Shown: positions 1 through 7,614 of the stretch, piece after piece | Layout of the letters: every line of letters begins with the position of its first letter | Numbering within the stretch: position 1 is the first letter of the stretch | NCBI RefSeq assembly: GCF_014397785.1 | Contig: NZ_VZQQ01000039.1 | Span: forward strand, 1-61,849 | DNA from: Paraburkholderia podalyriae | GTDB taxonomy: Bacteria; Pseudomonadota; Gammaproteobacteria; Burkholderiales; Burkholderiaceae | Reading direction: 5' to 3' | Length of the DNA: 61,849 nucleotides | Program-made: the position numbers and the translations under genes | The notes under the pieces: model-generated | The model's database searches: none | Seen by the model: the letters and a program-made list of their open reading frames with translations, nothing else | Told to the model about the DNA's origin: nothing

Positions 1-143
1 CCATGGCACTAAACTGCCTGCGCGCGACATCTGATCGAAGCGTGACTATCGAGTTGCGGCGCAACGCGTTGAATTTTGAACACCTCCGACGTTGCGCCTG
101 CGGCACCATGAGAAATTAACAGCCCTGGGTCCACTCGGCGCGG

Positions 144-166
144 CGCTTCACGCGTGGCGTGAAGCG
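144..166 (-). terminator. possible hairpin terminator after the PAP2 gene
   Basis: A perfect 9-bp stem (CGCTTCACG / CGTGAAGCG) with a 5-nt loop lies about 65 bases past the stop of the minus-strand PAP2 gene. There is no clear T run on the minus strand, so intrinsic termination is only a possibility. I see no gene in bases 1-232. Confidence 0.3.
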
Positions 167-232
167 GGAGCGAAGCGCCGTGAGACCGTCAAGGAAACCG
201 AAAAACGCGCCGGAAAGAATGGCGCAGCGTGC

Positions 233-934
233 CTAGATGTCCGACGTGCGCACCGGCTCGAGCGTATTGCGCGTTTGCGACAGCGGCGCGGCCGGGGGAC
301 GAATGTCGCGTGTGGATCTCCATTTCGCGCGAATGAAAGGCCGCTCGTGGCCGGACACCTTCAGCGCGATATGCGTGACCCAGCGCTGCGTGGGCACATG
401 CACGCCGTGCATCAGGATTGCCAGCACCATCATGCTGACGGCGACCGGCAGCGCCGACAGCCGGCCCGGCTCCGCATTCCACGCGATGCGCACGAACATG
501 AGCGCGGCGAGCGCGCCGACGAGGCAGCCAGTCACTGCTTCGGACGGCGAATGCGCGCTCAGCACGACGCGCGACAAGCCCACCGTCAGGCCGGCGGCAA
601 GCCCCGCCAGCACGCCGAGCAGCCGGATCGCGCGGCGCGTGGGCAATAACATCAAGAATAGTGTGACCGGATAGACGGCCGTGGACAGCATGGAATGACC
701 GCTGACGCCGGTGAAATCGAGTTCGCGCACGCCGACGCCCCAGCCGAGGAAGGCCAGCTTGGTCACGGTCACGACGCCGATCGCCGTGCCGAGCAGGGCG
801 AGCCAGCAGGCCGAGAGCCGCCACGAGTAGCCGACCGCCAGCCACATCGCAATGGCGAACGCGAGCGGCAGCGTCAAGCCGGCGCCGCCGAGGCTGGTGA
901 TCGAATACCACAGGTGGATCGGTAAATCGGGCAT
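233..934 (-). CDS. PAP2-superfamily integral membrane phosphatase
   Basis: Predicted 233-residue inner-membrane phosphatase of the type 2 phosphatidic acid phosphatase superfamily, which removes phosphate from lipid substrates such as undecaprenyl pyrophosphate or phosphatidic acid. Several hydrophobic segments are visible (about residues 16-36, 42-62, 84-98, 104-120, 133-150). The signature is partly recognisable: a VSGHS box at 77-81 in place of PSGH, and SR-x5-H (S121, R122, H128), followed by Glu132 where Asp is usual. The reading frame runs open upstream of the chosen ATG, but the MPDLPIHLW start fits the family's hydrophobic N terminus and leaves a normal gap to the divergent esterase. 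The substrate cannot be told from the sequence. Confidence 0.75.
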   Translation of the reverse strand: MPDLPIHLWYSITSLGGAGLTLPLAFAIAMWLAVGYSWRLSACWLALLGTAIGVVTVTKLAFLGWGVGVRELDFTGVSGHSMLSTAVYPVTLFLMLLPTRRAIRLLGVLAGLAAGLTVGLSRVVLSAHSPSEAVTGCLVGALAALMFVRIAWNAEPGRLSALPVAVSMMVLAILMHGVHVPTQRWVTHIALKVSGHERPFIRAKWRSTRDIRPPAAPLSQTRNTLEPVRTSDI

Positions 935-1208
935 GGCAGGGGCGCGACGCGGGTCGCGCGAAATCGGGTTGGTGGGAGTGCGCGCGCCGCGGGCGCGAAA
1001 CGCCGATGCGGCCCTCGGGAGATCAACCGCCAGTATAGTCGGGTGTCGCGCGACGGTCTTGCGGCGCACAGCGCATTTGTACGCCGAGTGTGGGCTGCCG
1101 AACGCGTATCGACGCAGTTTGACGACAGGGCCGCGGCAAGGTTCGCCGCGAACGGAAACGGCATCGCGCGCGGCGCCTATGCTCAGCAATGCATGAAAAA
1201 TGATGTTA

Positions 1209-1223
1209 TTGTGCGTTGCACAA
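1209..1223. promoter_or_regulatory. TTGTGC-GTT-GCACAA inverted repeat upstream of the esterase
   Basis: A perfect 6-bp inverted repeat with a 3-base centre lies about 60 bp before the start of the PHB-depolymerase-type esterase. TGC/GCA dyads of this kind are typical of binding sites for PhaR-type regulators of polyhydroxybutyrate genes. The link to PhaR is inference. Confidence 0.4.
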
Positions 1224-1279
1224 CTTCATCTGATCCGCTTTCTGGGTCCGCATTTGTCTCTTTTGCGAGGTTATCGCCG

Positions 1280-2458
1280 ATGGCAAAAAGCCTGTCGAAA
1301 ATCTGGCTGCGCGGTTTGAAGCGCCTGCTCGCGATCCAAAGCGAACATGCGCAAAAAACCGCCAAGCGAGCGCAGGCGCGACCGGTTCGCGCGGCCACCG
1401 CCAAACCGTCGAGCAAGACTCATCCACTGAAGCCGGCTGCCGCATTACGCAAGCCCGCGAAACGCGATGCGCCGCGTGAGTCGCGCGTGCGCCCACGCGC
1501 GACTGCGTGGGCGAGCGGCGCGTGGACGCGCTCGTTCCATTCCGCGCCGGCGATGCCCGGCCGGCTCGTCAATCATCTTCAGTACGGCCTCTATATCCCG
1601 TCCGGGCACGCGGGCGAGGCGTTGCCGCTCGTCGTGATGCTGCACGGCTGCACCCAGTCGATCGACGAATTCGCCGAAGGCACGCGTATGAACCTGCTGG
1701 CCGACCGCTATGGGTTCGCGATCGTGTATCCCGAGCAATCGAAGCACGCGCACTCACACCGCTGCTGGCATTGGTACGACGCCAGCGGCAGCGCGGGCGG
1801 CGGGGAGGCGTGCGCGGTGGTGTCGCTGGTGGATGCGCTGCTCGAACAGCACGGCTTTGACCGCGAACGCGTCTACCTAGCGGGGATTTCGGCGGGCGCG
1901 GGGCTGACGGCGCTGTTGGCCGTCAAGTACCCGGAACATTTCGCCGCTGTCGCGCTGCATTCCGGCCCCGCTTTCGGTGAGGCCCGCTCCGGCATTACCG
2001 CGATGGACGTGATGCGGCGGGGCGCGCGTCGCGAGCCGGTCGAGCTCGTCGATGAAATGACGAACGTCGCGCACTATCCGGGCATGCCGGCTCTGATTCT
2101 CCACGGCGACGCCGACCATGTGGTCGCGCCTGTCAACGCCGACCAGTTGGCGACGCAGTTCCTGCGCCTGAACCGCCTCATCGATGCAAATGGCGCGCGC
2201 AAAGCGGGCGAAACGCGCGAAGACCGCAAGAACGGGGTCGTGACGCGCGACTATCTGCGCGGCGGGCGGCGCGTGGTGCGGGTGTGTCGCGTGCAGGGGC
2301 TCGGTCACGCATGGGCCGGTGGCGACGATGCGCTGCCATTCCACTCCTCGAGGGGTCCCGACGCGAGCGCCATGCTGTGGGAGTTTTTCCGGCATCAGCG
2401 TCGCACGGACGCAGGTCGCATCGCGGAAGGATTGGCGACGTCGTCGGCCGGACGGTGA
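1280..2458 (+). CDS. PHB-depolymerase-family extracellular-type esterase
   Basis: 392-residue alpha/beta-hydrolase of the esterase/PHB depolymerase family, related to polyhydroxyalkanoate depolymerases and feruloyl esterases. The catalytic triad is visible: Ser204 in the lipase box GISAG, Asp279 in the HGDADHVV stretch and His343 in GLGHAW. The oxyanion region LHGCTQ is at 121-126. Residues 1-85 are a basic, Ala/Lys/Arg-rich segment without a clear signal peptide, as in the phasin-like or cytosolic members, so an intracellular role in PHB mobilisation is as likely as secretion. The start follows a GAGG ribosome-binding site at 1266-1269; the frame is open further upstream but without a comparable site. 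Monocistronic, divergent from the PAP2 gene. Confidence 0.8.
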   Translation: MAKSLSKIWLRGLKRLLAIQSEHAQKTAKRAQARPVRAATAKPSSKTHPLKPAAALRKPAKRDAPRESRVRPRATAWASGAWTRSFHSAPAMPGRLVNHLQYGLYIPSGHAGEALPLVVMLHGCTQSIDEFAEGTRMNLLADRYGFAIVYPEQSKHAHSHRCWHWYDASGSAGGGEACAVVSLVDALLEQHGFDRERVYLAGISAGAGLTALLAVKYPEHFAAVALHSGPAFGEARSGITAMDVMRRGARREPVELVDEMTNVAHYPGMPALILHGDADHVVAPVNADQLATQFLRLNRLIDANGARKAGETREDRKNGVVTRDYLRGGRRVVRVCRVQGLGHAWAGGDDALPFHSSRGPDASAMLWEFFRHQRRTDAGRIAEGLATSSAGR

Positions 2459-2497
2459 CGTCCAGGCAACGCCGCGAAAATGAACAGTAGCGCGAGT

Positions 2498-2546
2498 CTA
2501 GGGTTTTCCCTATAATACGGGTTATCCCCTAGGCGTTAACGCCTAG
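2498..2546 (+). promoter_or_regulatory. palindromic promoter region of the DUF3563 gene
   Basis: A consensus -10 box TATAAT sits at 2511-2516 but no good -35 is found 16-18 bp upstream. Instead the -35 zone holds the dyad AGGG-TTTT-CCCT (2500-2511), and just downstream is a perfect 18-bp palindrome, CTAGGCG-TTAA-CGCCTAG (2529-2546). A perfect -10 with no -35 and flanking dyads suggests activator-dependent or alternative control; the factor is unknown. Confidence 0.6.
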
Positions 2547-2567
2547 TCTCATTTGCCGAGGTCGACC

Positions 2568-2750
2568 ATGTACCTGATTAGCCGTCTGTTCCTCTTTTTG
2601 ACCAAGTCGCCGGACCAACTCGCGAAAGAGCGTGCTGACGCCTATCTCGCTGAAGCCACCGATCTCTACGACCTCGAATTCCGCATGCGCAAGCTCGATG
2701 GCGAAGCGAATGTGCGTCAGCCGTCGTGGATGAGCCAGCACTACGGCTAA
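2568..2750 (+). CDS. DUF3563 family small protein
   Basis: 60-residue protein matching the DUF3563 family, small proteins common in Burkholderiales and of unknown function. It begins with a short hydrophobic stretch (MYLISRLFLFL) and continues as a charged, helix-prone segment (residues 16-50) ending in SWMSQHYG. The ATG at 2568 follows a GAGG at 2558-2561 and matches the usual MYLxSRLF start of the family; an upstream in-frame ATG at 2553 has no ribosome-binding site. The strong, unusual promoter region suggests that the gene is highly or conditionally expressed, perhaps in a stress response, which is inference. Confidence 0.75.
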   Translation: MYLISRLFLFLTKSPDQLAKERADAYLAEATDLYDLEFRMRKLDGEANVRQPSWMSQHYG

Positions 2751-2803
2751 GCCGACTTTGACTTTTCATCACGGAGCCTTCGCGCCCGCTTGGCGGGCTC
2801 CGC

Positions 2804-3258
2804 TCAAGCAGCCGGATTCAGCTGCCACAACGCGTAATTGACGAGCGCCGCATACGCGACATACGGCACGAGCAGAATGCCCGCGAGGCGATCGCGCCGC
2901 CAGAACACATACGTCAGCATCACGATCAGCACCAGCAGGATCAGGATCTCGACGAGCCCCGCCTCCGGCCGATGCAGGCCGAAAAACAGCCACATCCACG
3001 CGGCATTGAATAGCAACTGCACGACCCACAATACGATCGCCGCGGTCAGGCCGTCGCGCTTCCACACGCGCCATGCGGAAAACGCCATCAACACGTAAAG
3101 CACGGTCCAAACCGGCGGGAAAACCCAGTTCGGCGGATTGAACGCCGGCTTTTGCAAGCCCGTGTACCACGCGTCCGGCAGCGACAGACTCGCAGCCCAG
3201 CCGGCGCCAGCGTCAGGATCAGAAACACGAGCAGCGACGGCAGACGGCGCATCTTCAT
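2804..3258 (-). pseudogene. tspO: TspO/MBR family tryptophan-rich sensory protein, frameshifted
   Basis: TspO proteins are five-helix membrane proteins that bind porphyrins and are often found in light- or oxidative-stress-controlled clusters. The start at 3258 follows a GAAGGGG site and reads MKMRRLPSLLVFLILTL, a normal first helix. Near 3201-3212 the frame is lost: adding one base restores the family sequence through SLPDAWYTGL into the long intact part (PAFNPPNWVFPPVWTVLYV and onward, rich in Trp). Total length 455 nt is one short of 152 codons, consistent with a single-base deletion. Either a genuine recent mutation or a sequencing error. Internal re-initiation at 3157 would lack helix 1. 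Confidence 0.8.
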
Positions 3259-3297
3259 CCCCTTCAAACGTTCTTATTCAATGATGTGAGCGGGCAC

Positions 3298-3722
3298 TCA
3301 CTTTCCGTATCTGGCCAATGTGCGCTCGCGCGCCTGTGCGTGATCGACGCTCGGTTCGGGATCGTTCGCGCCTGGCACCATGCCGAACTCCGCGAGCCGT
3401 TCTGCGCCCGCCAGACACGGCGCGTGAATCCATTTTGCCGGCTACGTGGTGGGTTGGGGTAGAGATCGTTTGATAAAGCGCCTGGATTGAAAATGCGGAA
3501 ATAAGGTTGCGCGACGCGCCCGGTCCAGGCAGCCAACCGCCAGCCGCCGTTGTTCGCCGAGAAATCGAAGTCGTTCAGCGGATCGGCGAAATAGCGCTCG
3601 CCGAGCCGTCAGTCGACGCCGAGATCCTTCGCGAGGAAGCTCGCCGTGCCCATGCGCAGATGGTTGTTCGGCGCGGCATGATCCGTGTTGCGCAGATCGC
3701 GGCGGGTATTGTGCAGGCTGCG
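3298..3722 (-). pseudogene. phr: C-terminal remnant of a deoxyribodipyrimidine photolyase
   Basis: Several frames on the minus strand hold blocks of the photolyase/cryptochrome FAD-binding domain: HLRMGTASFLAKDLGVD, then an in-frame TGA where Trp is expected, then RLGERYFADPLNDFDFSAN, GRVAQPYFRIFNP and, after a shift of frame and loss of about 30 nt, WIHAPCLAGAERLAEFG and VDHAQARERTLARY before the stop at 3298. The N-terminal two thirds of the gene is absent; the next gene (ohr) begins its 3' end at 3806. The remnant has therefore suffered a 5' deletion, a nonsense change and a frameshift with internal deletion. Not functional. Confidence 0.85.
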
Positions 3723-3805
3723 GGCGCTGGTCGCGACGGCGCCGGATGGTACGCCGTGAGCGGTTCGCGATGGGTGTTTCGATCAGCGCGACGGCCGAGC
3801 GGAAT

Positions 3806-4225
3806 TCAAGCGACGTGCAGACGGACCGCGACGTTGTTACGCGTGGCGTTCGAGTACGGGCAGACCTGGTGCGCTGCGTCGACCAGTTCCTGCGCTGCGT
3901 CTGGAGCCAGGCCCGGCAGCGAGATGCGCAGATCAATGTCGAGCGCGAAACCGCCGTTGTCGTTCGGACCGATGCCGACGTCGGCGGAAACCTGCGTGTC
4001 CGCAGGCAGCGCCTGCTTGCGCTGGCCCGCGACGAACTTCATCGCGCTCAGGAAACAGGCCGAGTAGCCCGCCGCAAACAGTTGTTCCGGATTGGTGCCC
4101 GCCGCGCCAGTGCCACCGAGCTCACGCGGCGCTGCCAGCTTCACGTCCAACGCATTGTCCGACGACACGGCGCGGCCGTCGCGGCCACCCGTGCTCGTTG
4201 CGCTTGCCTTGTAGAGGATGTTCAT
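3806..4225 (-). CDS. ohr: organic hydroperoxide resistance protein Ohr
   Basis: 139-residue OsmC/Ohr-family thiol peroxidase that reduces organic and fatty-acid hydroperoxides, usually recycled by lipoylated proteins. The two redox cysteines are present: peroxidatic Cys57 in YSACFLSAM and resolving Cys122 in VCPYSNATR, with the conserved Arg15 near the N terminus. Length is typical. It lies 172 bp downstream of ohrR on the same strand, with a large dyad operator in between, the usual arrangement for a peroxide-inducible ohr gene. Confidence 0.95.
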   Translation of the reverse strand: MNILYKASATSTGGRDGRAVSSDNALDVKLAAPRELGGTGAAGTNPEQLFAAGYSACFLSAMKFVAGQRKQALPADTQVSADVGIGPNDNGGFALDIDLRISLPGLAPDAAQELVDAAHQVCPYSNATRNNVAVRLHVA

Positions 4226-4323
4226 GGTGCGGCTCCTGGTCTGGGATGTAAGGGTTGGGCAGATTTGCCACTAGCTGCCGGTTCGCGGCTCTGGCGAAGC
4301 GCTAGCGAAGCGGCATGCGCCTA

Positions 4324-4352
4324 AGATAGTACACAAATAATTTGTGTACAAA
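4324..4352 (-). promoter_or_regulatory. ohr promoter with overlapping OhrR operator
   Basis: On the minus strand, TTGTAC (4352-4347) and TATCTT (4329-4324) form a -35/-10 pair with a 17-bp spacer. The spacer and part of the -35 box are a 21-bp dyad, GTACACAAAT-A-ATTTGTGTAC (4330-4350), perfect apart from its central base. A second overlapping dyad ATTTGT/ACAAAT starts at 4341. This is the expected target of OhrR, placed to block RNA polymerase directly. Confidence 0.8.
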
Positions 4353-4397
4353 TTAATTTCACGATGACGCGAGAACCAGTCTTTTTCAGTTTTCGCA

Positions 4398-4850
4398 CTA
4401 CTGGTCCATGAAATCGTTGAGCGTCGTGCGCAGGCGTGTGAGGTCGTCGCGCAGACGCAGCAGGAAGTCCGGCGTCTGCTGCGTCGCGCAGAGGATTTCG
4501 CCGGGCACGTCGCGTGCCTGACGCTTGAGCGCCTTGCCCGCGCCCGTGAGACGGATATACACGAGGCGCTCATCGTCGGTGCCGCGGACGCGCTCGACGA
4601 GTCCCTGCGTTTCGAGGCGCTTGAGCAGCGGCGTGACCGTCGCCGGATCGAGATTCAGGCGCCCGGCCATGTCCTTGACGGTGACGTCGTCGGTTTCCCA
4701 CAGCACGAGCATCGCCAGGTACTGCGGATACGTGAGTCCGAGGTTTTCGAGCAGCGGCTTGTACGCTTTCGTCATCGCGAGCGAGGTCGAGTAGAGCGCG
4801 AAGCAGACTTGCTCGTCGAGCGTGAAAGGAAGGGCGGGGCGCTGGGTCAT
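4398..4850 (-). CDS. ohrR: MarR-family organic peroxide sensor OhrR
   Basis: 150-residue winged-helix repressor of the MarR family that releases ohr when its reactive cysteine is oxidised by organic hydroperoxides. Cys16 in DEQVCFALYS is the sensor cysteine; Tyr30 and Tyr41, which normally hydrogen-bond it, are in place. A second cysteine, Cys121 (EILCATQQ), is where the two-Cys type of OhrR described in Xanthomonas has its resolving residue, so an intermolecular disulfide mechanism is likely. The wHTH core (about 45-100) includes the LDPATVTPLLKRLE recognition region. Same strand as ohr, with the operator after it. Confidence 0.93.
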   Translation of the reverse strand: MTQRPALPFTLDEQVCFALYSTSLAMTKAYKPLLENLGLTYPQYLAMLVLWETDDVTVKDMAGRLNLDPATVTPLLKRLETQGLVERVRGTDDERLVYIRLTGAGKALKRQARDVPGEILCATQQTPDFLLRLRDDLTRLRTTLNDFMDQ

Positions 4851-5023
4851 GAACCGTCTCGGCTAGAAGAGCGTGCAAATGGATTGCACGCAAAACATTG
4901 TGCCGCAAATCGATTCAGGATGCCGAGCGTCGGGACCAGGTGTTTCGACACAAACGTCGGGAAGATGCGCGTGGGAGACGCGGCGCGCGGGCGCCAGAAC
5001 AGCACCCGCGCGGGAACGGCGGA

Positions 5024-5830
5024 TCAGGCCGCCGGCGTGGTCGGCAGATCCGGCGTTTGCGGCGTCTGCACGCCGAAGCAGCCGCGATAGGTCGCGTAGA
5101 ACGAGCAGTACAGCATCGTCGTGACGATCATCGTCGCGGGCATCAGGATCGCGAACGCGAAGTCCGCCGCGCCGAGCGCCTGCATCAACGTGGACAGCCC
5201 GAGCGACACGATCGTCGCGACCGCGAACCACAGCGCCGCGAACACGATGAAAGCGCCGCGATTGCGCCAGCAACTGACGACACTGAAGAACATCGCCTTG
5301 ACGGGCGGCACGTCGTGCCAGGCGGCGAGGATCGGCGAGAACCAGAACAACATCGCGACCGGCACATAGAACGCGAGCGCGGTGATCACCGCGAGCGGGA
5401 TATTGCTGTTGGCGATCGCGTTCTCATCCACCGACGCACTGCCGAGCATCACTTTCAGCAGCATGCCGCCGTCGGCGAGCGCCGAGCCGGCCAGCACGAG
5501 CGCCATCGCGATCACATACAGCACGCCGAGCACGAGCAGCCGCCGCGCGACCACCGGGCCATACGAATGGAAGCCGTCCACGAGAATGGTCGGAAACACC
5601 GGTTTGCCGGCGATCGTGTTGCGGCACGCGGCCATGAAGCCGACCGCGACGCCTGGAATGAACAGCAGCGGCAATACTCCGCCGACCACCGGAATCTGCG
5701 ACACCAGCGTCATCACCAGCAAATAGGTGAAGAACAGCGTCAGGAAGGCGAGCGGATTCTTGCGGAACAGCCAGATGCCCTGGCGGAACCATACGTAGCC
5801 GGTTTTCGCGGGAACTTCGATCAGTTGCAT
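5024..5830 (-). CDS. BPSS1780-family multi-pass membrane protein
   Basis: 268-residue polytopic inner-membrane protein of the uncharacterised BPSS1780 family found in Burkholderiales. Six or so hydrophobic segments are visible (about 26-45, 50-66, 97-115, 143-165, 190-212, 218-240), each separated by short loops; the N terminus is an amphipathic lead with a Trp-rich turn (VWFRQGIWLFR) that recurs in the family. The last 15 residues are Pro/Thr-rich. Its first codons overlap the 3' end of thrB by 10 bp, so the two are translationally coupled. No function is assigned. Confidence 0.8.
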   Translation of the reverse strand: MQLIEVPAKTGYVWFRQGIWLFRKNPLAFLTLFFTYLLVMTLVSQIPVVGGVLPLLFIPGVAVGFMAACRNTIAGKPVFPTILVDGFHSYGPVVARRLLVLGVLYVIAMALVLAGSALADGGMLLKVMLGSASVDENAIANSNIPLAVITALAFYVPVAMLFWFSPILAAWHDVPPVKAMFFSVVSCWRNRGAFIVFAALWFAVATIVSLGLSTLMQALGAADFAFAILMPATMIVTTMLYCSFYATYRGCFGVQTPQTPDLPTTPAA

Positions 5831-6816
5831 GAGGTATGGATGCCTGGATTCGCGACGCCCTGCAGGCGCTCGCGCAGAATGCGTTCGAAATGGCCGGGGT
5901 CGTGCGGCTTGAGCAGTTCGGCCGCGCGCGGCAAATGAAAATCATACAGGCGCGAGACCCAGAAACGGTACGCGCCTGCACGCAGCATGTCGCCCCAGTG
6001 ATGGTTTTCCTCGACGGTGAACGGCCGCACCGTCTGGTACGCGCGCAACAGCGCCTCGGTGCGTGCGGTGTCGAGCTTGCCGGTCGCGAGATCGACGCAC
6101 CAGTCGTTGACCGTCACCGCGACGTCGAACAGCCACTTGTCGCAGCCGGCGAAATAGAAGTCGAAGAAACCACCCAGCCGCACTTCGTGCCCGGTGTCGG
6201 GCGCCGCGTGCGCGAACATCGCGTTGTCGCGGAACAGGTCGGCGTGGCACGGGCCCGCGGGCATTGCCGCGTAATCGGCCGAGGCGAAAAACGCTTCCTG
6301 ATGCGCAAGCTCGGACGCCAGCAGATCGCGCTGCTCGCCTTCGAGGTACGGCAGGATCGTCGGCACGGTTTCGCGCCACCACGGCAGGCTGCGCAGGTTC
6401 GGCTGATAGCGCGGATAGTCGCGGCCAGCGAGGTGCATGCGCGCGAGCATCTGGCCGACCTCGACGCAATGCTCGACGCCTGGCGCGAGCTCGGGCGCGC
6501 CTTCGAGCTTCGTCACGATGGTGGCGGGTTTGCCGAGCAGCACGCCGAACAGCGCGCCGTCGAGGCGCGGCATCGGATCCGGTACCGGCACGCGATGGGC
6601 GGCGAGGTGCCGCATCAGGTCCAGATAGAACGGCAGTTGTTCAGCTGTCAGCTTTTCGAAAATCGTCAGCACGTATTCGCCGCGCGTCGTCGTCAGAAAG
6701 AAGTTGCTGTTTTCAATGCCGGACGAAATGCCACGAAACTCGACGACATCGCCGAGATCGTAGTGGCTCATCCATTCTGCGAGTTGGGATTCGTTGACAA
6801 CGGTAAAGACGGCCAT
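5821..6816 (-). CDS. thrB: homoserine kinase (aminoglycoside-phosphotransferase fold)
   Basis: 331-residue homoserine kinase of the APH-fold type used by pseudomonads and Burkholderia, not the GHMP type of enteric bacteria. It phosphorylates L-homoserine in the threonine pathway. The N-lobe holds the ENSNFFLTT and EYVLTIFEK stretches (nucleotide binding), and the C-lobe holds the catalytic loop CHADLFRDN and the metal motif GFFDFYFAG. Full length. Followed directly by the overlapping BPSS1780-type gene, and preceded across 217 bp by the DUF2782 gene. Confidence 0.95.
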   Translation of the reverse strand: MAVFTVVNESQLAEWMSHYDLGDVVEFRGISSGIENSNFFLTTTRGEYVLTIFEKLTAEQLPFYLDLMRHLAAHRVPVPDPMPRLDGALFGVLLGKPATIVTKLEGAPELAPGVEHCVEVGQMLARMHLAGRDYPRYQPNLRSLPWWRETVPTILPYLEGEQRDLLASELAHQEAFFASADYAAMPAGPCHADLFRDNAMFAHAAPDTGHEVRLGGFFDFYFAGCDKWLFDVAVTVNDWCVDLATGKLDTARTEALLRAYQTVRPFTVEENHHWGDMLRAGAYRFWVSRLYDFHLPRAAELLKPHDPGHFERILRERLQGVANPGIHTSCN

Positions 6817-7033
6817 GCGAAAACGTCGGATCAGGGTTGTTCGGGCTGGCGCGGTGCGGCCAGTGCGAGGTGAGACAAATGAATGTGGCGGGATCGGGCG
6901 GCGAGTGCGGAACGGCGAGGTAGTAAGCGTCGCCGCATTCAGCGCGGGTTCATCGCGAAACGGCCGCGATAGGGTGTAATCGGGGCACGGCAGCGCCGCG
7001 GCCGCCGTTGCCGGCGCGCCGCTTTCGCAACGA

Positions 7034-7429
7034 TCAATAGTGGAGATTCACCGACGGCAAGCGCGTACTGGGCTTGCCGCTGTCGTGGACGGAGGGCGAC
7101 GTGTCGGGCGACGCGCTCATCTGGTAGCGGGTGCCGAAATTCGATTGCACGTTGATTTCGACCGGCTTGCCCTTGTCGCGGTATTCAGTGATTTCAGTGC
7201 CGTTCGGGCTGACTTCGTGAAAGCTCGGCGTGCGCGGGACGTTGATGTCGACCTTCGAACTGGCCTCTGCGCCCGGACGATTGATCTTGCCCAGGTCCGG
7301 TAGACCGGCCCGTTCATTGGCGGACTGAGGCGCGTCGGCGGGCGGCGGTTCGTCGACGGGCTGGGCAGCCATCGCGGCGCTGCTGAAGGCGAGAGCCAGC
7401 GCAACAGCGATGGGAAGGTGCGGCTTCAT
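7034..7429 (-). CDS. DUF2782-like periplasmic protein
   Basis: 131-residue exported protein of unknown function. A classical signal peptide (MKPHLPIAVALALAFSSA, cleavage likely after AMA at about residue 22) is followed by a Pro-rich linker and a short conserved part, EITEYRDKGKPVEINVQS, which resembles the core of DUF2782. Genes of this kind commonly sit between thrB and polA in beta-proteobacteria; here amn and the chromate genes have come between them. Same strand as thrB, 217 bp upstream of it. Confidence 0.6.
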   Translation of the reverse strand: MKPHLPIAVALALAFSSAAMAAQPVDEPPPADAPQSANERAGLPDLGKINRPGAEASSKVDINVPRTPSFHEVSPNGTEITEYRDKGKPVEINVQSNFGTRYQMSASPDTSPSVHDSGKPSTRLPSVNLHY

Positions 7430-7614
7430 GGTGATTCTCCGATTGGATGCCCGATTCTAGCAAATCCGGCCTGACGTACGGCCGCAAAGTCTTTATTTTG
7501 CGCCGCTTTCGCGCAACAGGCGCGGGTTCTCGCGAGCGCTGTTGCTAGCGTCGCCGTCGACATTTGGCAACAGCGGGTTCCATGGTAATGTCGTCTCATC
7601 GAAAAGGGTGAACG

